Shown in pieces: positions 1 to 8,152 of a stretch of 44,424 nucleotides of DNA. Positions within the stretch are counted from its first letter, which is position 1; each line of letters opens with the position of its first letter. Where the stretch lies: assembly GCA_964390945.1 (NCBI GenBank), contig CAYMIV010000007.1, positions 1-44,424 of the forward strand, read 5' to 3'. The translations under genes and the position numbers were made by a program. The notes beneath the pieces are model-generated. The model saw only the letters and a list, made by a program, of their open reading frames with translations. It was not told the DNA's origin and searched no databases. The stretch is from Damh-18 sp964390945. GTDB taxonomy: Bacteria; Patescibacteriota; Minisyncoccia; Phycocordibacterales; UBA918.

Positions 1-13
1 AAATAATAATTTT

Positions 14-3000
14 ATGAATTTTGTTAAAAGCGCTTTCTCACCTCTTGAGAAGGTTTTCACTGCGGTCGCGATTTTCGCGCTCGTGCTTTCACTCGTATAT
101 GGAGCGTTTACGCCCGCATATGCGACTGAAACACCGGAAAATCAACCAGTAGTGCAAGATGATGAACAGACGGTTGATGACGAAACTGGAGATGAAGAAG
201 GAGACGAAGGAGAAGGTGAGGAAGAAGGTGAAGAAGATGGTGATGGACCTGGCATAAATTCGTTTATGTTCACTCCATGCGGACCAGACAGTCGTTGCTA
301 CGAACCCGAAGAGGACATAACGATTGTTGCGCACAAGATTGTGTGTACCGATGAGGCGGATTTGCCGAACTGGGGTCCTGGAGCTCCAGGCACTATTGAT
401 GGGGATACCGCCGCAGACTGGGTGGCAGACCACAATTCCTGCTCCTTTGCTTCAGATTGGGACTTTGAGTGGGTGGTAGATAGCGAGAAGACAGACCCGG
501 GTGACACGCTTGTCGGCCCCGCAGGTGATGATTGGACCACATTCGGTTCGACCGATGGAAACGGCATGACTACGCTCACGCTCGATGGAGATGACTTTGA
601 GCACAAAAAGGTGTGGTTCCGCGAGGTGCTCAAGGACGGATATATTCCGTTCACGCACGAATCTAATCCCGATAACTCTAATAATGTTACGGCGGAATTC
701 TACTGCCACAATGACGGTCTCAACTACGATAACCTCGAGTGGATAAACAATCTTGATTCGGGCGAGACCTATCACTGCGTTGCATGGAATGTGCGCGATG
801 TTTCCTACGAGGACATTACGATGTGCAAGAAGGATGTCGCCGGCGCACCCATTGAAGGTTGGGGTATGACCCTCGAAGGAGATGATGAAACATATGTCCT
901 CGAGACGGGCAAAGACGGTTGTGTGACGAAGGAGGTCGTCGTTGAAGACGGCCCATGGGTCGCAACCGAAGAAGATAGGGAAGGGTGGGGACTTGACCAT
1001 GTCGAGATGACCGATAATGGTCGACCGTACTACGATGACAATGAGAATCAAATCGGATGCGAGTTTTTTGGAAGACAGATTTATGTTGCGCAGGATACGC
1101 AGAGCGTCGTCATTGATGAGCCGGAATACACCTGCACCTTCGTAAACGAGGAGGACGGGGTTCAAAATACCTGTTTCGTCCCCGCAACAAATGAGGCGGA
1201 TGAAGAATTCGAAGTCGGAACAAATCCTCCTTCGGAGAAGTCGCTCACGACAATCTTGTCAGAAAACGGGTATGGTTCAGTCAACGTGAACGATGATGAG
1301 AAGGATACGCAGAAGTGGAATATCCCTGATGCGAATACCGACACGGTGAACTTTGTGGTAACGATACTCGGCAAGCAGGCAGGGAACATCCAAGAGTTCG
1401 GATACTACAAGGCCGGAGATACTTCGACCTTCACATCCGTCTTTACCATTCCTCCGACCGCGGTTGGCACGAGTTTCTCTGTTGAAATTCCGACAACGTT
1501 CGCCAATTCTGTCGGATTTGCAATGAAGACAACCGGTACGCAACCGAACACGTGGTATTCAGAATATGAACTGAATGTCGATGATAAAGACAGGGTTGCA
1601 GTCTACAATCCGGAAGCCAATGCCTACATTGTCGCGTTTGAAGACCTCGCATCGGGAGACAATGATTACAATGACCTTGTTGTTGAGATATCCAAGGTGG
1701 TTTGTGAGGAAAAGCCTGGAGAAGATGCCTGCGTAGCAAACAACCTCCTCGTAAACGGCAGTTTTGAAGAGGATGAGGTCGTGAACGCATCTCTTTGGCA
1801 AAAATTTGCCTCACCGCTCGGATGGCTCGTAAAGAAGGTTTCCGATGCTGCTGCAACGACACTCGAACTTCACAAAGGATGGAGTGGCAATGATGCGGCG
1901 GACGGACTCCAGTACGCAGAACTCGACGGCGATCAGCCGACACGCGTTTCTCAAGATGTGGCGACCGAAGCAGGTGCCACCTACGAGCTCCGCTGGGCGT
2001 TTGCTCCTCGTCAGGATACCGGCGCAGCAGAAAACAACCTCGGCGTCGAAGTTGAGGGCGTACAAGTCGATTCAGAAGGACCAATGGCGGGAATTGGCGT
2101 GCTTGATGTTGAAGACTGGATAGGTGGCACATATCAATTTGTTGCCGGAGATGCGTCAACCGAAATTGCGTTCAAGGACCTCGGTCCGGAATCAATTGAC
2201 GGCGGCTCTGATGTGGGAACCTTCCTCGACAATGCGGTTCTCTGTAAGGTGAAGGAGGCTCCGGAGCCGGAGCCGATGTGCGAACTCACCATCGTGAGCG
2301 ACACAACGAACACCGTCGTCGAAAAAGAGAATGAATTTGCAAAACTTGTTTCCTGGACACACCCTGCGTGGACAGCGTCAATTCCAGGTGCAAGTTGGAT
2401 CTGGGGAGATGACCCGGTCGCTGATCCTGTTGGTGAAACCGTTCAAACCTTTGAAAAGAGTTTTGACTGGTACGGAGGAGTTGCAAATGCAACGCTCCAA
2501 ATCGCCGCTGATAACTCGTACGAGTTCAATCTCGACGGCGACGTTGATGGAGACGCTGCGGAAAACAATCACGCACTCGAGACGCAAGATTCGTACGATG
2601 TCACAAGCTCAATCGATGAGGGGACGAACCTTCTCGCGATTGCGGTAACAAACTGGGAGCAAAAGGGAGGAACGACGGAGTCAAATCCCGCGGGACTCCT
2701 CTACAAACTCACCATCACTGGTTCTGACCCGTCATGCGAGCCTGTTGAAGAGATTCCGGGCTGTACCGACCCCGAAGCAGCGAACTATGATGAGAATGCG
2801 ACGTATGACAATGAGTCCTGCGAGTATCCTTCATCTTCATCGGGCGGAGGAGGCGGTCGACGCCACGGCAGTACATCGAATGAAGATCCTGTTCCGGAAG
2901 TCTTGGGCGAGACAACAAGCGTCATGCCGCTCGGAGCCGCAGACACCGGTGCCGGCGGTACGAGTACAGACGCTACACTCCCCATTGCCCTTGCGCTCGT

Positions 3001-3049
3001 TGGTATGATTGCGTCATACGCACTCATCCGCGCAACGCGAAATGGATAA
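14..3049 (+). CDS. Large secreted, acidic, multi-domain surface protein with sortase-type C-terminus
   Basis: A 1011-residue exported protein, predicted to be displayed on the cell surface. Seen: a signal peptide (about residues 1-38, hydrophobic core 14-31, ending AYA); an extremely Asp/Glu/Gly-rich stretch (about 48-80); a beta-rich region with a prealbumin-like repeat (about 265-378); a region resembling DUF4114 (about 400-560, ending with an Asp/Asn-rich DYNDLVVEI segment likely to bind calcium); a DUF642/carbohydrate-binding-like region (about 575-745, opening NLLVNGSFEE); a further beta-sandwich (about 755-902); a calcium-loop motif starting GCTDPEAANYD (917-937); a Ser/Gly linker; then MPLGAADTGAGG (971-982), a hydrophobic helix (about 988-1004) and a short basic tail. 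That ending resembles a sortase sorting signal. The next gene is a sortase overlapping this stop codon, so this is probably its substrate. Domain names are by pattern only; the ligand is unknown. Confidence 0.85.
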   Translation: MNFVKSAFSPLEKVFTAVAIFALVLSLVYGAFTPAYATETPENQPVVQDDEQTVDDETGDEEGDEGEGEEEGEEDGDGPGINSFMFTPCGPDSRCYEPEEDITIVAHKIVCTDEADLPNWGPGAPGTIDGDTAADWVADHNSCSFASDWDFEWVVDSEKTDPGDTLVGPAGDDWTTFGSTDGNGMTTLTLDGDDFEHKKVWFREVLKDGYIPFTHESNPDNSNNVTAEFYCHNDGLNYDNLEWINNLDSGETYHCVAWNVRDVSYEDITMCKKDVAGAPIEGWGMTLEGDDETYVLETGKDGCVTKEVVVEDGPWVATEEDREGWGLDHVEMTDNGRPYYDDNENQIGCEFFGRQIYVAQDTQSVVIDEPEYTCTFVNEEDGVQNTCFVPATNEADEEFEVGTNPPSEKSLTTILSENGYGSVNVNDDEKDTQKWNIPDANTDTVNFVVTILGKQAGNIQEFGYYKAGDTSTFTSVFTIPPTAVGTSFSVEIPTTFANSVGFAMKTTGTQPNTWYSEYELNVDDKDRVAVYNPEANAYIVAFEDLASGDNDYNDLVVEISKVVCEEKPGEDACVANNLLVNGSFEEDEVVNASLWQKFASPLGWLVKKVSDAAATTLELHKGWSGNDAADGLQYAELDGDQPTRVSQDVATEAGATYELRWAFAPRQDTGAAENNLGVEVEGVQVDSEGPMAGIGVLDVEDWIGGTYQFVAGDASTEIAFKDLGPESIDGGSDVGTFLDNAVLCKVKEAPEPEPMCELTIVSDTTNTVVEKENEFAKLVSWTHPAWTASIPGASWIWGDDPVADPVGETVQTFEKSFDWYGGVANATLQIAADNSYEFNLDGDVDGDAAENNHALETQDSYDVTSSIDEGTNLLAIAVTNWEQKGGTTESNPAGLLYKLTITGSDPSCEPVEEIPGCTDPEAANYDENATYDNESCEYPSSSSGGGGGRRHGSTSNEDPVPEVLGETTSVMPLGAADTGAGGTSTDATLPIALALVGMIASYALIRATRNG

Positions 3050-3719
3050 TCGATTCACGCGATTCTTAGAAAGTAAAACAGCACGTCACTACGCACGCGT
3101 AGTGGCGTTTGCTGTTTTTGGGTGTTCGGTGGGCGTTCTCGCCATGCTTTGGGCGTACCCTACCGCAACCCGTCTACTCATCGAATATCGGCAATCCGCA
3201 CAAAAGAACATCGTTGAGGTGCAAGGAGGGGCAACTACGTCCCCGTATACGCGTTCGGCCCCGATCTCTATTCGTATCCCCTCAATTGGCGTCGATGCCA
3301 TGTTTGAAGCGCCTCTCGAGCTCAATGACGACCAAACCATCGAGGTCCCGGATTCATTTGAAAAGGTGGGGTGGTACAAACTCGGCGCGTCACCAGGCGA
3401 GGTCGGTCCTGCGGTCATTTTGGGACACGTTGATTCATATGAGGGTCCCGCTGTCTTCTTCTCACTCGGCCAACTCTCATCTGGAGACCGCATCTATATC
3501 ACCCGGTCGGACGGAACTGAAGTCGAATTCAAAGTGGATTATTTCGAACGGTATCCCGTCGAAGAATTTCCGACGGAAAAGGTGTATGGAAAGACATCCG
3601 GTTCGGAACTTAGGCTTATTACCTGTACGGGAGTTTATAATCACGGTACGCTCCGTTACAACAAAAATCTTGTCGTGTACGCAACACTCGTGAGTACGAC
3701 CACTATTGAGTCGCCTTAA
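3042..3719 (+). CDS. Sortase (class E/F-like transpeptidase)
   Basis: A membrane-anchored cysteine transpeptidase expected to cleave a C-terminal sorting signal and attach the surface protein to the envelope. The 225-aa protein has one N-terminal TM segment (about 20-42) and an extracytoplasmic sortase beta-barrel. The catalytic triad is visible: His129 in LGHVDS, Cys195 in LITCTG and Arg205 in LRYNKN. I chose the ATG at 3042, which overlaps the previous stop (ATGGATAA) and suggests translational coupling; an in-frame start at 3009 would add 11 residues. The 3' end is convergent with the CAP gene, the two stop codons sharing a TTAA. Class assignment (E/F rather than A-D) rests on motif shape and small size and is less certain than sortase itself. 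Confidence 0.9.
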   Translation: MDNRFTRFLESKTARHYARVVAFAVFGCSVGVLAMLWAYPTATRLLIEYRQSAQKNIVEVQGGATTSPYTRSAPISIRIPSIGVDAMFEAPLELNDDQTIEVPDSFEKVGWYKLGASPGEVGPAVILGHVDSYEGPAVFFSLGQLSSGDRIYITRSDGTEVEFKVDYFERYPVEEFPTEKVYGKTSGSELRLITCTGVYNHGTLRYNKNLVVYATLVSTTTIESP

Positions 3720-4252
3720 CTATCCTGCAATTTCGAGCCGAAAAGTTCCACAACAAACCACCCATTCTGACCGTTTCGTTTGCCGTACGCGAGACCGATT
3801 CCAACATCGGTGAACTTCGGATTCATAATCATGTGTTTATGGGTCGCTGAATTAGTCCACGCGAGCATGAGTTTCTTGACTGTCGGATATTGAAACGCCA
3901 AATTTTCGCCCGCATTTGAGTAGTTGTATCCTGCGTGCTTCATAAACTCCCAGAACTTGATGCCCGTTGGTGTCACGTGATCGAAGTAGCCTTTCGCAAC
4001 CATGTCGTTTGCCCGCTGTTGCGCGACATAAGACAGCAAGGGGTTGTAGGTCAGCGAATCAAGTTCCTTTTGAGTACGAATCTTGTTTGTTGCGGCAATC
4101 ACGTCAAATTTCGAATAGGGAGGAATAAGAGCCAGAGGTTTTGACTCCTGCGCTCTCGTAAGAGTAGGGAACATCAATAAAAAAATCATCATTACTGCAA
4201 GGTAAAAAAACAGAAAAGAAAAAGATGCTTTTTGTGTCATGTGTGTATTCAT
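3716..4252 (-). CDS. CAP/SCP-like extracellular domain protein (YkwD-like)
   Basis: A 178-aa exported protein with a CAP (SCP/PR-1) domain. A hydrophobic signal/anchor segment (about 11-33) is followed by the domain (about 48-172). Family motifs seen: His92 in YFDHVTPTG, AGENLA with Glu116, and the His138/His140 segment SATHKHMIMNP followed by DVGIG, the usual putative divalent-metal site. Bacterial CAP proteins are secreted or membrane-bound; their enzymatic role is generally unknown. The gene points toward the sortase and their stop codons overlap by four bases. An in-frame ATG four codons downstream is an alternative start. Confidence 0.88.
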   Translation of the reverse strand: MNTHMTQKASFSFLFFYLAVMMIFLLMFPTLTRAQESKPLALIPPYSKFDVIAATNKIRTQKELDSLTYNPLLSYVAQQRANDMVAKGYFDHVTPTGIKFWEFMKHAGYNYSNAGENLAFQYPTVKKLMLAWTNSATHKHMIMNPKFTDVGIGLAYGKRNGQNGWFVVELFGSKLQDS

Positions 4253-4512
4253 TACCCATCAATGCGTCTCAGCGACCCGATTGTTACGTACCAGTACAGT
4301 ATAGAATCCTGCGGAACGTTCGATTGGCTGTCATGTGGGTAGCGCGAACGTCAAACTCACGACCACCCGCGATAATGATACTTTTTTGCTCATTTCCTGG
4401 CTTTCTGAGGGTGTCTCGTGGGGTGTTGAAAAAATTGTAAAAAGTTGTATAATGTCGCCCACTATATTTGTAATACATAACGCTGTCGCCTCCGCCGTTT
4501 GACTACCCAACC
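4253..4512. other. Intergenic region between divergent CAP and ATP-grasp genes
   Basis: About 260 bases. It carries a clear plus-strand promoter (4426-4453) and a leader of about 55 nt before the ATP-grasp start. No Shine-Dalgarno sequence is evident near 4513. Nothing else recognisable was seen; the short ORFs here show no family motif. Confidence 0.5.
4426..4453 (+). promoter_or_regulatory. Sigma70-type promoter for the ATP-grasp gene
   Basis: TTGAAA at 4426-4431 and TATAAT at 4448-4453 are separated by 16 bases, with TG directly before the -10. This is one of the few promoters in the window with both a recognisable -35 and -10. Confidence 0.65.
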
Positions 4513-5787
4513 ATGAAAAAACCGCAAAAGAATATTATTGCGTATGTCATGAATCTTCCCGAAGGAGCACTCTCCGCCATTCGGCGTTACGAGCGAGAAA
4601 AGGGTCAGAAATTTCGCGTGATGCTCATTCGTGATACTGGCGTGCATGGTGTTTCTGCTGATGCGCCGAGCAAGGCGGACATCATTATTTCCGTTGATTT
4701 TGCAAAGCGAAACGCAATTGCTGAAGCACTTGCTCCCTATCAAGACCAAATTAAGGCGATAACATGCCGCTCCGAATCAAATATTTCCCGGTTCATTGAA
4801 GTTATCCCGCACGTACCCTATTTGCGCACGCCAACGACCGAATCACTCATGTGGTCAACCGACAAACTCGAAATGCGCCGACGGTTTGCAATTCTCGCGA
4901 AACAATATTCCCCGAAATATACTATTGCGAGAGAGAACACCAAGGGTGAACGGAAGCGCATCATCGAAAAAATCGGATTTCCACTCGTTGTGAAACCAAC
5001 CAATCTCGCCCAGAGCCTCCTCGTCTCGATTTGCTACCACGAAGAGGAACTCAAGCGGGCTCTCATGACGCTGAAGCGTAAAATCAAGAAAACCTATAAA
5101 GAAAACAAGCGTTCCGAGGAGCCGCGTATTATCGTCGAAGAGTTTATGGACGGCGATATGTATTCCGTTGACGCATACGTGAACTCACGTGGCGTTGTGT
5201 ACTTTTGTCCGATGGTGAAAGTCATTACCGGTCGGAACATTGGTCATGATGATTTCTACAACTATCTTCGAATTACACCGACTCGCCTCAAACAATCCTC
5301 CATAGAGAAAGCGCACAAGGCTTCGCGCGCGGGCATTCATGCATTGGGTCTTCGGAATTCGACTGCCCACATTGAACTCATGAAAATTGACGACGATTGG
5401 AAAATCATTGAAATCGGTCCGCGCATCGGCGGTTTTCGAGACAAACTCCACCGCTTGAGTTGCGATATCGACCACACCATGAACGACATACTCATTCGAT
5501 TTCCGCAGAAGCCAGTCCTTCCCAAAAAGTGCAAAGGCTTTGCCGCAACGCTCATGTGGTATCCGAAAAAAGAGGGGAAACTCGTCGGGCTTCGCGGGAT
5601 AAAGCGTTCCATGGCGGTAAAGTCATTCGTTGATATCACGGTAAACAAAAAACTTGGGGATGTGTGCAAGTTTGCAAAAAATGGCGGAAAATCAGTGTTT
5701 ACAATCACGCTCTTCAACCAAGATCGCTCGAAACTTCTCGCAGACATACGAAGGCTTGAGCAGGTTGTGAGCATTGAAACCGCATAG
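4513..5787 (+). CDS. ATP-grasp domain enzyme
   Basis: A 424-residue cytosolic ligase-like protein. The ATP-grasp fold is visible: the nucleotide-binding Lys161 in PLVVKPTN, the acidic hinge RIIVEEFMDGD with Glu209 (about 205-215), and the metal-binding acidic strands around Glu288 (STAHIELM) and Glu300 (IIEIGPRIGG). The layout resembles carbamoyl-phosphate synthase/biotin carboxylase-type ATP-grasp enzymes, which join a carboxylate to an amine or thiol through an acyl-phosphate. Residues 1-110 form the pre-ATP-grasp domain, and about 340-424 is a C-terminal lid-like domain. The substrate cannot be inferred: no biosynthetic partner lies next to it. It has its own promoter. Confidence 0.85.
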   Translation: MKKPQKNIIAYVMNLPEGALSAIRRYEREKGQKFRVMLIRDTGVHGVSADAPSKADIIISVDFAKRNAIAEALAPYQDQIKAITCRSESNISRFIEVIPHVPYLRTPTTESLMWSTDKLEMRRRFAILAKQYSPKYTIARENTKGERKRIIEKIGFPLVVKPTNLAQSLLVSICYHEEELKRALMTLKRKIKKTYKENKRSEEPRIIVEEFMDGDMYSVDAYVNSRGVVYFCPMVKVITGRNIGHDDFYNYLRITPTRLKQSSIEKAHKASRAGIHALGLRNSTAHIELMKIDDDWKIIEIGPRIGGFRDKLHRLSCDIDHTMNDILIRFPQKPVLPKKCKGFAATLMWYPKKEGKLVGLRGIKRSMAVKSFVDITVNKKLGDVCKFAKNGGKSVFTITLFNQDRSKLLADIRRLEQVVSIETA

Positions 5788-5808
5788 GCAGATAGTCACC
5801 CTCCACCC

Positions 5809-5850
5809 TATACAACACCGGCGCGCCAAAAGGCGCGCCGGTGTTGTATA
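5809..5850. repeat. Perfect 19-bp inverted repeat overlapping the YHYH-gene promoter
   Basis: Arms at 5809-5827 and 5832-5850 are perfect reverse complements around an AAAA loop, with a GC-rich core (ccggcgcgcc). The outer end of the right arm supplies the first four bases of TATAAT at 5847-5852. It may terminate the ATP-grasp transcript, although there is no long U tract. Confidence 0.8.
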
Positions 5851-5852
5851 AT
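5847..5852 (+). promoter_or_regulatory. -10 element of the YHYH gene
   Basis: Perfect TATAAT ending 12 nt before the ATG at 5865 and partly inside the right arm of the inverted repeat. The predicted transcript would have almost no leader. Confidence 0.5.
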
Positions 5853-5864
5853 CCCGGAGTACCC

Positions 5865-6920
5865 ATGCTACGCACCAAGCACCTCGTCGTAATTGTCATC
5901 TTCGCGTGTTTCGGAGCGTTAGGCTCTTTGGTTTTTGTCTATTATTCGCACCCGGGCAATAAAGAAACGCAAAGCGTATCCCCGGTTCAGTTTGCGGAAG
6001 GCGAGCGCGCCTATTTGGTTGCGCTTGAAACGCTTCCCGATAAGCAAAAAATTCGCGAAACATTTCTTGAAAAAATTAAAAGCCGAATGCAATCAGCAAC
6101 GGTTATGGAAAGCAACAATCCGATTACTTCTCCTGACGAAAATTTGGACAAACCTCAAGCTCTCGATGATGCGCCGGATGAGCAGACCGTATCAACAGCG
6201 CAAATTGCCCACGCCCCCCTCCGTGGTGCGGTGTACGCATGCGGTGGTGACGATTCGCTTCGGGGAGCCGAAACAAACACGACTATCGTTGATGGTGCCA
6301 TTATGTGGCAACCGTCCGTTTCAATAACGCGGAATGAAGGCGCTCGCATCATACAGAGCGCTGGAATCCCTGACCACGCGGTAGGTATCTTTCCCGCGAG
6401 CGCCGCCGATGATGCTTTTGATAAGTACGGGGCACTCACACCAATTCGTGGGGAGACTTTTATTCTCCAAACACCGGAAACACCGATTTTTTCGACGAAA
6501 CCCGAATGTGTTCCGAGCGGAATGGTTGGTATCGCTCTGAATGGCGTTCCGATATACTCCGGCATAGAGGAACATGCCGATGCGCGTTTCTACGGTGCAT
6601 TCGATGCGTGTGAGGGACACACGGATGCAAACGGCACGTATCACTACCACAGCGAAAGTACTTGTCTGCTAAAGAGTTACTTCACGGGCGAGCTGAGTAC
6701 GCTTCTCGGGTATGCGAGGGATGGTTTTGGAATTTTTGCAAGCATTGAACAGGGTACGAGTGTTCGAAACGAAGACCTCGACGCATGCCATGGCCACACC
6801 CACGCAATACTTTGGGATGGAGAGATGGTCAATATGTATCATTACCACTTCACCGACGAATTTCCGTATTCGGTGGGGTGCTTCATGGGCGCGCCGGCGT
6901 ATCCGGTGATTGGTGGATAA
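5865..6920 (+). CDS. YHYH domain-containing exported protein
   Basis: A 351-aa protein with an N-terminal membrane/signal segment (about 8-27), a variable linker of about 100 residues, and a C-terminal YHYH domain. The diagnostic motifs are GTYHYHSESTC and MYHYHFTDEFPY, with further paired Asp/Cys/Gly-His segments (DACEGHTD, DACHGHTH), suggesting a His-rich metal site outside the membrane. The family has no established enzymatic function. I prefer the ATG at 5865, with GGAG at 5855-5858, over an in-frame GTG at 5841 that lies inside the hairpin. Confidence 0.85.
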   Translation: MLRTKHLVVIVIFACFGALGSLVFVYYSHPGNKETQSVSPVQFAEGERAYLVALETLPDKQKIRETFLEKIKSRMQSATVMESNNPITSPDENLDKPQALDDAPDEQTVSTAQIAHAPLRGAVYACGGDDSLRGAETNTTIVDGAIMWQPSVSITRNEGARIIQSAGIPDHAVGIFPASAADDAFDKYGALTPIRGETFILQTPETPIFSTKPECVPSGMVGIALNGVPIYSGIEEHADARFYGAFDACEGHTDANGTYHYHSESTCLLKSYFTGELSTLLGYARDGFGIFASIEQGTSVRNEDLDACHGHTHAILWDGEMVNMYHYHFTDEFPYSVGCFMGAPAYPVIGG

Positions 6921-6926
6921 TCTCGT

Positions 6927-7223
6927 ATGGAGTCTATTTCAGCACAAGAATTACGGTCGGTCATTGCAAGGCAAAATCCCGCAATCACTGTTATTGACGT
7001 TCGCGAACCATCAGAGTACGAAGAGGGTCACATTGAGGGAGCGGAAAACATTCCGCTTGGCGATATTCACAAAGCGGCGCATGATCTTGCGGATTTTGAC
7101 GCGGTATACCTCTACTGCAGGTCTGGAGGTCGCAGCGCGCTCGGTTGTCAAATTTTGCAGGGAGCCGGGGTACCTGCGGTGAATCTTGAGGGGGGATACA
7201 TCGCCTGGCAACGCCTCTCCTAA
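6927..7223 (+). CDS. Rhodanese-like domain protein
   Basis: A 98-residue single-domain rhodanese. It has the substrate/structural signature IDVREPSEYEEGHI (about 23-36) and an active-site loop CRSGGRS with the sulfur-carrying Cys64, followed by the GGYIAW element near the C-terminus. Such domains carry persulfide sulfur or act in thiol redox chemistry; the partner is unknown. It starts 6 nt after the YHYH stop, and a GATAAT hexamer (6916-6921) ends 5 nt before the ATG. The gap to the next gene is 3 nt. Confidence 0.93.
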   Translation: MESISAQELRSVIARQNPAITVIDVREPSEYEEGHIEGAENIPLGDIHKAAHDLADFDAVYLYCRSGGRSALGCQILQGAGVPAVNLEGGYIAWQRLS

Positions 7224-7226
7224 CTC

Positions 7227-7952
7227 ATGCAGACACTTGTTTTTGACATCGAAACGGTAGGAGAAAGTTGGGACGCGCTTGATTCGACCACTCAAGGAAT
7301 TCTCTCGCGTTGGATCGATCGTACCGCGAAAAATGAGGAGGAGCACGAAGCAGAGATGAAAGATCTTCGCGAGGGACTCGGCTTTTCTCCCCTAACCGGC
7401 GAGATTGTTGCAATCGGACTCTACGACCTCGAGCGAGAGCGGGGTGTCGTGTATTACCAAGGGGAAGGGGAGAAAGAATCCGAAGAGGGGAGGTTCGTTC
7501 TCATGCCACGTACCGAAAAAGAAATGCTCGGCTCGTTTTGGGAAGGCGCAAAATCGTATGATACTTTTGTAACATTCAATGGCAGAGGATTTGACGTACC
7601 ATTTTTGAATCTCCGCTCCGCAATTCACGGCATACGACCAGCGCATGACCTCCTCGAAGGACGCTATCTCTACCAGCAGAAGTACGCAAAACACATTGAT
7701 TTGCAAGACCAAATGACCTTCTATGGCGCGATGTATCGCCGACCGTCGCTCCACCTCTTTTGCCGTGCGTTCGGAATCGAGAGCCCCAAAGCGGAAGGGG
7801 TGGCGGGAGACGATGTCGCCGATCTTTATAAAGAAAAAAGATTTAGGGAAATCGCCGCATACAACGCCCGCGACGTCATCGCGACCGCGGCACTCTATCG
7901 GAAATGGCTTGATTACCTCGCACCTCGGGGTTTCCGCAATATGATTGATTGA
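7227..7952 (+). CDS. Predicted 3'-5' exonuclease (DEDDy, PolB-exonuclease-like)
   Basis: A 241-aa RNase H-fold exonuclease. Exo motifs are visible in order: Exo I DIE (7-9), Exo II FNGRGFD ending in Asp123, a HIDLQD acidic strand (156-161), and Exo III Y212-x3-D216 in YNARD. The Tyr in the last motif makes it DEDDy type, as in the exonuclease domain of family B DNA polymerases. It lacks a polymerase domain and fits the stand-alone PolB-related exonuclease family. It sits 3 nt after the rhodanese and is likely co-transcribed with it; a role in DNA repair is inferred. Confidence 0.88.
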   Translation: MQTLVFDIETVGESWDALDSTTQGILSRWIDRTAKNEEEHEAEMKDLREGLGFSPLTGEIVAIGLYDLERERGVVYYQGEGEKESEEGRFVLMPRTEKEMLGSFWEGAKSYDTFVTFNGRGFDVPFLNLRSAIHGIRPAHDLLEGRYLYQQKYAKHIDLQDQMTFYGAMYRRPSLHLFCRAFGIESPKAEGVAGDDVADLYKEKRFREIAAYNARDVIATAALYRKWLDYLAPRGFRNMID

Positions 7953-7972
7953 GATATACTTCCCCTACTCCC

Positions 7973-8152
7973 ATGTCTTCAATTTCATCTCTTATGAAAC
8001 AATTTCCTAAAGATTTCTACTACCGAGTGAGCGAGCAAAATATTCATGGGGGACATGAGTATTTTCGAGCGAACGAAGGGAGAAAAAATTGCACACATCA
8101 TAAACAATGGGTGGTTAGAGAGTGTAAGGCAAAAAACTACTCAATATGTTAA
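7973..8152 (+). pseudogene. Possible short or frameshifted ORF upstream of the GH1 gene
   Basis: The 193-bp gap before GH1 holds a 59-codon frame opening MSSISSLMKQFPKDFYYRV and overlapping the GH1 start by 7 nt. A second frame (ATG at 8055, MSIFERTKGEKIAHIINNG, running to 8228) looks more protein-like downstream of a GGGGG run at 8048-8052. The two could be one small gene with a one-base slip. No family is recognised and coding is uncertain. Confidence 0.25.
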
